From Tetrastigma voinierianum (Eukaryota > Streptophyta > Magnoliopsida > Vitales > Vitaceae), in contig JAEQBH010009452.1 of NCBI GenBank assembly GCA_016808115.1, positions 1 to 64,000 on the forward strand: a stretch of DNA of 64,000 nucleotides. Reading direction: 5' to 3'. The notes below the pieces were generated by a model. That model searched no databases and was not told the DNA's origin. It saw nothing but the letters and a program-made list of their open reading frames with translations. A program made the position numbers and the translations under genes. This document shows, piece after piece, positions 58,600 to 64,000 of this stretch (its first letter is position 1; each line of letters starts with the position of its first letter).

Positions 58600-60020
58600 T
58601 GCCAAGATATGAGGCAAAGTAGGAGAACAGCTTAAAATGGCCGAATTGCAAAGTCGTGCTGACCATATGCAATAGGAAAACAACCACCTGCGGGCTCGTT
58701 TGGAAGGCAAATGGATTGAAAATGCAAGAGGGAGTAGCCACACAAGCACCCCGGGGCTAAACAAAATAAAGGCGCAAGCCTATCCTGCCAAGCACAAAGT
58801 GACGCTGGAGGAAGCCACGAAAGACCTTCCACATCTCCCCGCTTCCACCTCCAAAGAACAATGTGGAGGCCGAGTCAGCGAAGAGGCCCTCGCTGTTCCA
58901 AACTGGCCCATCGCCTGTGATGCCCCGTCTGGGTGGGGAGAGAATTCGCAGAGAAAGGCTAGCCTGAGCACCCGAAAAACATAATTGCGTGTTGGGGTGC
59001 AAATACCACTCCGCCTCTAGTATCCCACCTTTCGTAATCGCACTGGCCCGCATATGCCTACACCCATCGCTGTCCCGGGGCTTGAGGACATGCCGTTGTC
59101 TCCTATCAGGTCAGCATCTTGAGTTATGAGCCCCCCGCGGCTTTTCCATATCGCTGCTTACTATGCATGATGGCTCTAATCCCGCACGACCACATGCCGC
59201 ACTTCAACTGCTGCATGATTCCGAAAAGCGGAAATGACCGCCTTCCTCGTGGCAAAGTGTTCTCATCACCAAGGGTCCCGCCTGACCGGTTCCACAAACT
59301 CCCGAGGGATCCATCAACTTGTTCATGAGTTGGGTGAGTCAGATTCGCTTTCCCCAAGATTTCTTATGCTCGATCTATAAAAAAGGAAGCATCAATTCAC
59401 TACAAACCATCTTCAAGCGAGATGATGAATCTATCCGGGATTCACCAAAAGATTTGGACAAGCTGTCCAACAAATCGATGCATACAACATGGACGCGGTC
59501 CTCCAGAACTTTCGAAGAAGCTTTGGGTCGATTTCATAGTTAATCTTCTTCCAATCAAGCATTCTTGATCCGCCGCGATAACGAAGAAAGGGCCATAGCG
59601 CACAAAGGACAAATACTCTACATTGGAAGACAATATCCGGGCAGCCTCCTAGACAGTAATGATTACCGCCTGTGGCCATGCCGCCCGCAGCGCACCCGAG
59701 CAGAAAGGGAGCCAGAGTAAGAACCAAAAGAGCTCTCTGGAGTAGTCAGAGAGAAAGAGGGAACCTTCCCAGTTCACCCCTCTGAACTTCTCATACAACA
59801 GGCTCCTCCCTCTCATTCGAGATCACTGTGACTTTAAATGGCCTGCACCAATTTAGTCGGATCTCGATCAACGCAATCGGTCTCTGAGGTGTGACTACCA
59901 CAAGGACCATAGGCATGAAACTAACCAATGCCTGAACCCCCGGTTTCTGTGAGAAGAAACTGATCCCCGGCCGGCCACCTCAGAGGATACATTATTCCTG
60001 TGAGTTATCCAACGTGCGTA
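58600..60020 (+). pseudogene. gag of element K
   Basis: An N-terminal coiled-coil-like stretch (ELQSRADHMQ, stop, ENNHLRARLEGK) lies at 58640-58720 and leads into the 58700-58984 open frame. The capsid part follows with DFLCSIYKKGSINSLQTIF (59354-59411), KRDDESIRDSPK and a frameshift at about 59450. The C-terminal block SQFTPLNFSYNRLLPLIRDH at about 59770-59830 is followed by NRSLRCDYHKDHRHETNQCL, a CCHC-like knuckle (59870-59935). This order is typical of Tat/Retand Gag. At least six stops interrupt it. Confidence 0.85.
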
Positions 60021-60179
60021 AACCTCTCCGCAGGCTGAAAGAATACCGGGTCGGCCTCAAAGTTCCCGTTCGAACCCCGGCCCACCATCAATTACATATT
60101 GAGCAGCCCAACTGATGACCTATATCAATCCAAGCGTCAAAGGAGAAAGCTACTAATAGCGGCCACAGTCAACCCTGTG

Positions 60180-60640
60180 AACAATTTATCACACTCGAAC
60201 AAGAGCAATACAATACTGACGGTCCCATATCCTTCCTCCCATTAACCCATCTGTGGTCATCACTCCACACACCACGGTGCACTTGTGCTTACTTTATGCA
60301 TTGACAATTTGATGCCACGAGTGCTTTTGCGACCCTAGTAGCGCGCCGACCATATACTTCCAAATTTTTAGGTAGATGAGTTCCACTTGACAAGCCTGGG
60401 CCGTATGGCATAATCTTGTCCGGATTGAATGGGGAAACCACGCTAACCATGGATGATGTTGCTCTCCCCGTCAAGGTAGGGTCAGTTATTCAACAAGTCT
60501 TATTCTCAATTATCGAATACTAGGGGCCATACAATGTCATCGTTGGTCGAGCCTGACTGCACACTATGAAAGCAGTACCCTCAACCTACCATCAAACAAT
60601 CAGTTACCTAACCAATGCTAGGATGATTGACCTCCGAGCC
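60180..60640 (+). pseudogene. Protease of element K
   Basis: The active-site region reads CDPSSA with the aspartate codon at 60331-60333. Related proteases have D-P-G-S-S or D-T-G-S-S, so the glycine is missing. The second half reads LSGLNGETTLTMDDVALPVK (60416-60475), VIQQVLFSIIEY and GPYNVIVGRA (60520-60550), then AVPSTYHQTISYL (60570-60608). It is well conserved in order but frameshifted around the active site. Confidence 0.82.
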
Positions 60641-60759
60641 CAATTAGCGCTCTTTCGCCAAGACGACGCTTGTCGGTACAAGAGCTATGGAGAAAGGTGA
60701 AAGCCCAACCAGGGATTCCGAGACCTGTACTTCCTTAATAGCAATCACAAATAAGCTTC

Positions 60760-61640
60760 CCGTAGAACTGAGATATGGAACATTTGGCTATGGATCCCTT
60801 GGAATCGATACTCCTGGGCGGGCTGGATAAACACACTTATGTCAGTTCCCTCTTATCCGAAGAGGAGAAAGAACAATTTGTAAAGTGTGTTTCTTATAAC
60901 ATCGATGCATTTGGTCACCGACTCCACTTCGCATGACCTGACATTGCCCCACACATGCTTCCTAAGGCGCCGATCATGGTCCCGTCTACCAAGCCGATCA
61001 AACAAAGAGGCAGCTTCACTCGACGCTATAAGGCACTGCCAGCCGAGTTTAATAACCTGAAAATGTGGTTCATTAGAGAAACTGGCACCCATAATGGTTG
61101 GCTACAATGTGGTGGTGGTACCAAAGAAAGGTGGTAAATTCCGAGAGACGCGGACTATATCGATCTCAACGACGCATGCCCTAAAGACAACTTCCCTTTA
61201 CCCCAAGATGTACTCTCCGATCATTAACGCTGGCCGTCGGCATGATGTTGTCTTCCCCGGATGCTCCATTCCGGATACCATCAAATCCCCATGTACCCGT
61301 CGGATGAAAAAACAACGCTATCACCCCCACATGGACTCTATGCTATAATGTACGTCGCTGATTAAAGAATGCTCTGGTAACTTATCGTAGACTGCGACCG
61401 ATGTTTAGTCCTCAAGAAAACCATGGAGGTATACATTAATGATATGTCAATAAAGTCCAAGGAGGGCCCGGACCACGCTACACATCTACAAGAAGCTTTA
61501 GAACTCCTCAAAGCATACGACATGAAACTAAATCCATCAAAGTACGCCTTCGGGGTCAGTGCCGGCTGGTTCGTGGGTTTCATGGTGACCTAGAGGGGGA
61601 TAGAAGCTAACTCTGCTTAACTTAAGGCTATCCTGGAATC
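60760..61640 (+). pseudogene. Reverse transcriptase of element K, active site mutated
   Basis: Motifs in order: SILLGGLDKHTYVSSLLSEE (60810-60866), MLPKAPIMVPSTKPIKQ (60955-61005), a YIDLNDACPKDNFPLPQDV block (61158-61212), YHQIPMYPSDEKTT (about 61275-61315), VYINDMSIKSKEGPDHATHL (61429-61488), and NPSKYAFGVSAGWFVGFMVT (61533-61592). The catalytic YxDD box reads YIND: codon AAT at 61438-61440 replaces an aspartate codon. The 'MPFGLKNA' block between 61340 and 61400 is missing or scrambled. Several frameshifts. Confidence 0.92.
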
Positions 61641-62210
61641 CCCGGCTCCCAATTCTAGAAAATGGGTACAACACCACTCGGTTATCGTCGCCCCAGCGAT
61701 TCATCTCTCGCCCATAGATTGTTTAAAGCCATTCACACTTCTAAGTGGGGCCAATCAGGCTGGATAAACGAGAGGAAAGATAAGGCCTTTATGGAAATCA
61801 AGAAATATCTAGCGGAACCTCCCGTCCTCGCTAGCCTTAAAGCCGGCGAGACACTCTTCAGAGGATCTACCGCCCCTGACGTCGCAGCGGGAGCCGCCCT
61901 GCTCAAAGAAAATGATGGAAGGCAGCGTTGTTCTTCGTCAAAGAAGTCTCAACTTGACGGAAACCGCATACGCCTCCACCTGAAATGGGCTACTTTGGCC
62001 TCCTGCAGCAACTAAACTTGCCCGTATTTTCAAGCACACACCCCACTGTGTTAACTAACCTTCCCTTCGGCTACTATTCACAAGCCGAACTTATCTAGGA
62101 GAATGGCTCACTGGGTAGTCGAACTAAGCAAATAGGGTATCCAGTATAAGCCAAGGTTAGCTAAGAAGGGACAGATTTTGGCAGACTTCCTAGCAGAAAT
62201 CCCCCAAACT
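61641..62210 (+). pseudogene. Connection and first RNase H of element K
   Basis: Open at 61662-62015 in part: KAFMEIKKYLAEPPVLASLK (61782-61841), the usual RT connection. A decayed RNase H follows with a VVLRQRSLNLTETAYASRPE-like reading near 61930, then HPTVLTNLPFGYY (about 62040-62080) and ending ADFLAEIPQT (62181-62210). The domain boundary follows the Tat layout. Confidence 0.82.
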
Positions 62211-62214
62211 GAAA

Positions 62215-62540
62215 CATGCCCGGACAATTTGAATTGGTGGACTCTCAATGGAGACGGGGCGTCTTGGCAGATCGAGCCGTATCATTACACCAAAATCCCC
62301 GAAAGTGGGGATAAGATCGGTTAATCCGACCGGCTTCAACGCCTCAATAATGAATCGTATTATGAAGCCATCCTAGTAGGATTGAATCAAGTAACCCAAT
62401 AGTCAATGCATGCTTATAATTCAAGCACTCCCAATTGGTGGTAGGGCAAGTAAAAACACGTAATATGAGTCTCGAGATCCTCGATCGGCGGCATGTAACC
62501 CTCGTTAAACAACGCTGGGTAGTTTTTCGTACCTGGAACC
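62215..62540 (+). pseudogene. Second (archaeal-type) RNase H of element K
   Basis: WWTLNGDGASWQIEP at 62235-62280 supplies the catalytic aspartate in a DGAS motif. NNESYYEAILVGLNQVTQ at 62346-62400 is the NNEAEYEAL-type helix. These are the markers of the extra RNase H of Tat elements. The C-terminal part is degraded. Confidence 0.82.
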
Positions 62541-62814
62541 AGGAACACATTCCTGTGGATTACAACAGAAAAAGCAAATTTTAGTCAAGCCGTGGGTCGC
62601 ATTTCTACCGATAACAGACAATATTTCGGGCCTATCTATTATCACCCAAATTCTCGGAGATAGCCACTATCCGGTAAGCTGTGGGTGAAACCTCCCTCGA
62701 TATACTCTATAACATATGTACACGCAGAACCTTAACGAAGGACAAGGCTCACAAGATCCGACCCAAGGCGCATTCTTCTCGATCGATGGGCATCTGTTCA
62801 AACGATCCCTAGGG

Positions 62815-63620
62815 GCCATATCTGAAATGCTTAATTGCCAAACAGGGCCAGTATGTGTTGGCTAAGTTGCATAAAGGGGTGTGTGGCAATCATCCAGGCG
62901 GTAGAACTATGGCACATAAAGCCTACTCTCAGGGGTATTATTGGCAAAAAATGTGACCGGTGCCAACGGCAAGCTCCCGTCTTAAGATTGCCGGCTCAAG
63001 ATCTAATTTCCATCTCAAGCCCATGGCCCTTCGCTCAATGGGGAATTGACATAGTAGGGCCACTCCCTACCGCCCCCGCTCAGAGGAAGTTGTTGCTAGT
63101 GGCCACTAATTACTTCAGCAAATGGATAGAGGCCGAGGCTTTCACATCAATCACAAGGATACCTACTTATCCGAGAATATCGCTTGTCGACTCAGATTCC
63201 CAATAACGATCGCATAACAGCCCTAATTTGATGGCCGTCTACGTAGCTCGCCAAGAGTTGAAAATAAAAAATCTATACTCCACCCCTCGGTATCCGCAAA
63301 GAAACGGCTTAGTAGAGGCTTCTAACAAAACCCTGTTGACTGCATTGAAGAAACGGTTAGATTCAGCTAAAGGAAAATGGGTAAACGAACTCCCTGGGGT
63401 ACTCTGGGCTTACAGAACGACCGCCAAAAGACCAACCGACATATCTCCCTTCGCACTTACCTATGGGATGGAAGCTATAATCCCTACGGAAATCGGTATG
63501 CCTACGCTCCGAACTGATGTGCCCGAGCAGTTGAGTACAGAATCTATAGTTAAGGACCTAGACACGACAGATGGACTGCGTGAGACGGCAACTGTACGGA
63601 TAGAATCTTACCACCGCTAA
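62815..63620 (+). pseudogene. Integrase of element K
   Basis: The N-terminal zinc domain ends KKCDRCQRQAP (62950-62982). The catalytic core has SPWPFAQWGIDIVGPLPTAP (63020-63079) with the first aspartate, LVATNYFSKWIEAEAF (63097-63144) and a degraded second-aspartate region VDSDSQ (63187-63204), followed by a stop. After a frameshift, 63264-63440 is well conserved: NLYSTPRYPQRNGLVEASNK with the glutamate, then GKWVNELPGVLWAYRTTAKR, then SPFALTYGMEAIIPTEIGMP. This long open stretch is the best-preserved coding piece in the window. Confidence 0.94.
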
Positions 63621-63849
63621 TTGGCAAACTTGTACAACAAAGATCAAACCACAAGTACCTAAACAACTGCTCTAAGAAAAGTCTTGAGAACACAAAACAT
63701 CCAATGATCGAAAAGTTTCAGCCCAACTAGGAAGGACCATATATTATAACACAAGCCAGCGAGTCCGGTTCATATGCACTAGATAAACTAGAAGGAACAC
63801 CCGTACCTAGAATGTGGAATGCTATGCACCTCAGAAGGTATTATCAATA
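63621..63849 (+). pseudogene. C-terminal end of K's integrase/pol
   Basis: Degraded tail ending GTPVPRMWNAMHLRRYYQ at about 63794-63847 with a TAA stop at 63848. PRMWNAMHLRRYY is the usual end of Tat/Retand polyproteins. Confidence 0.82.
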
Positions 63850-64000
63850 AAAGGTTGATTCAGTCTCTAACCGTGTTTTCATCTCAAATTTTAATTATCA
63901 AAGTCCGAGAACGGCCGATGCCCTATCCGGCCTAGTATGGTTGATGCCCAGTTGATTCATTACTAAGTTTAGGGAAGGTTGATGTCCTATCCGACCCAAG
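63850..64000 (+). other. Start of K's 3' untranslated region
   Basis: It contains two related units, GCCGATGCCCTATCCGGCC (63912) and GTTGATGTCCTATCCGACC (63979), plus a partial third (GGTTGATGCCCAG at 63940). These are the beginning of the short tandem repeats often found after pol in Retand-type elements. Confidence 0.55.

Larger units (their letters stand above)
57830..64000 (+). mobile_element. Element K: Tat/Retand-like Ty3/gypsy element, 3' end outside the window
   Basis: The order is LTR, primer site, gag, protease, RT, RNase H, second RNase H, integrase, all on the plus strand. The RNase H-like NNE..YEA.L motif between the first RNase H and the integrase identifies the Tat clade, whose members carry an additional archaeal-type RNase H (established for this clade). 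It is the most complete element here, yet every domain has stops or frameshifts. The 3' LTR is not reached, or begins within the last 150 bp. Confidence 0.9.

Overview
This is plant nuclear DNA made almost entirely of LTR retrotransposons inserted into one another. I see no intact host gene, RNA gene, CRISPR array or virus. The elements are Ty3/gypsy lineages typical of large angiosperm genomes: chromoviruses with tRNA-Met primer sites and LTRs of 2-4 kb, an Athila-like element with a tRNA-Asp-type primer site, an Ogre/Tat-like gag-only element, and a Tat/Retand-like element. One Copia-type LTR is possible. Every coding region is broken by stops and frameshifts, so all are annotated as pseudogenes.

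Region 1 (1-29446) is one plus-strand chromovirus, element A, split by later insertions. Its partial 5' LTR (1-1188), gag, protease, a reverse transcriptase lacking its core, RNase H and half of the integrase run to 4172. A minus-strand chromovirus, D (4178-19003), sits inside the integrase gene, flanked by TATGG/CATGG. The integrase resumes at 19009, and A's 3' LTR starts at 19969. D carries two insertions of its own: a minus-strand solo LTR of family B in its 3' LTR (4755-6724), and a roughly 4-kb solo LTR (E, 11465-15505) that splits the protease gene at its active site. A's 3' LTR is split by element B (21027-28117), which has a perfect GTTAT target duplication. B carries gag but no polymerase genes.

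Region 2 (29447-32509) starts with an RNase H fragment of A's own family in reverse orientation. A GC-rich block of unknown origin (about 29800-31440) and about 1 kb of unassigned DNA follow.

Region 3 (32510-56731) is a minus-strand LTR of family A, split by a 21.9-kb plus-strand composite, G (33546-55429). G has Athila-like LTRs, primer site, gag and protease. It holds a GC-rich block, an Ogre-like gag-only element (H), a 1.9-kb minisatellite of about 25-bp units, and a large inverted repeat with roughly 2.1-kb arms.

Region 4 (56732-64000) has a probable Copia LTR, then a plus-strand Tat/Retand-like element, K (about 57830 to beyond the window end). K is the most complete element, with gag, protease, reverse transcriptase, two RNase H regions and integrase in order, but its reverse transcriptase active site is mutated.

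The density of one- to few-base indels is very high in every element, whatever its nesting level. Age explains some of this, but an unpolished long-read assembly could explain part of it. Boundaries given to the base rest on terminal TG/CA, target duplications, primer sites and copy-to-copy comparison by eye; others are marked approximate.
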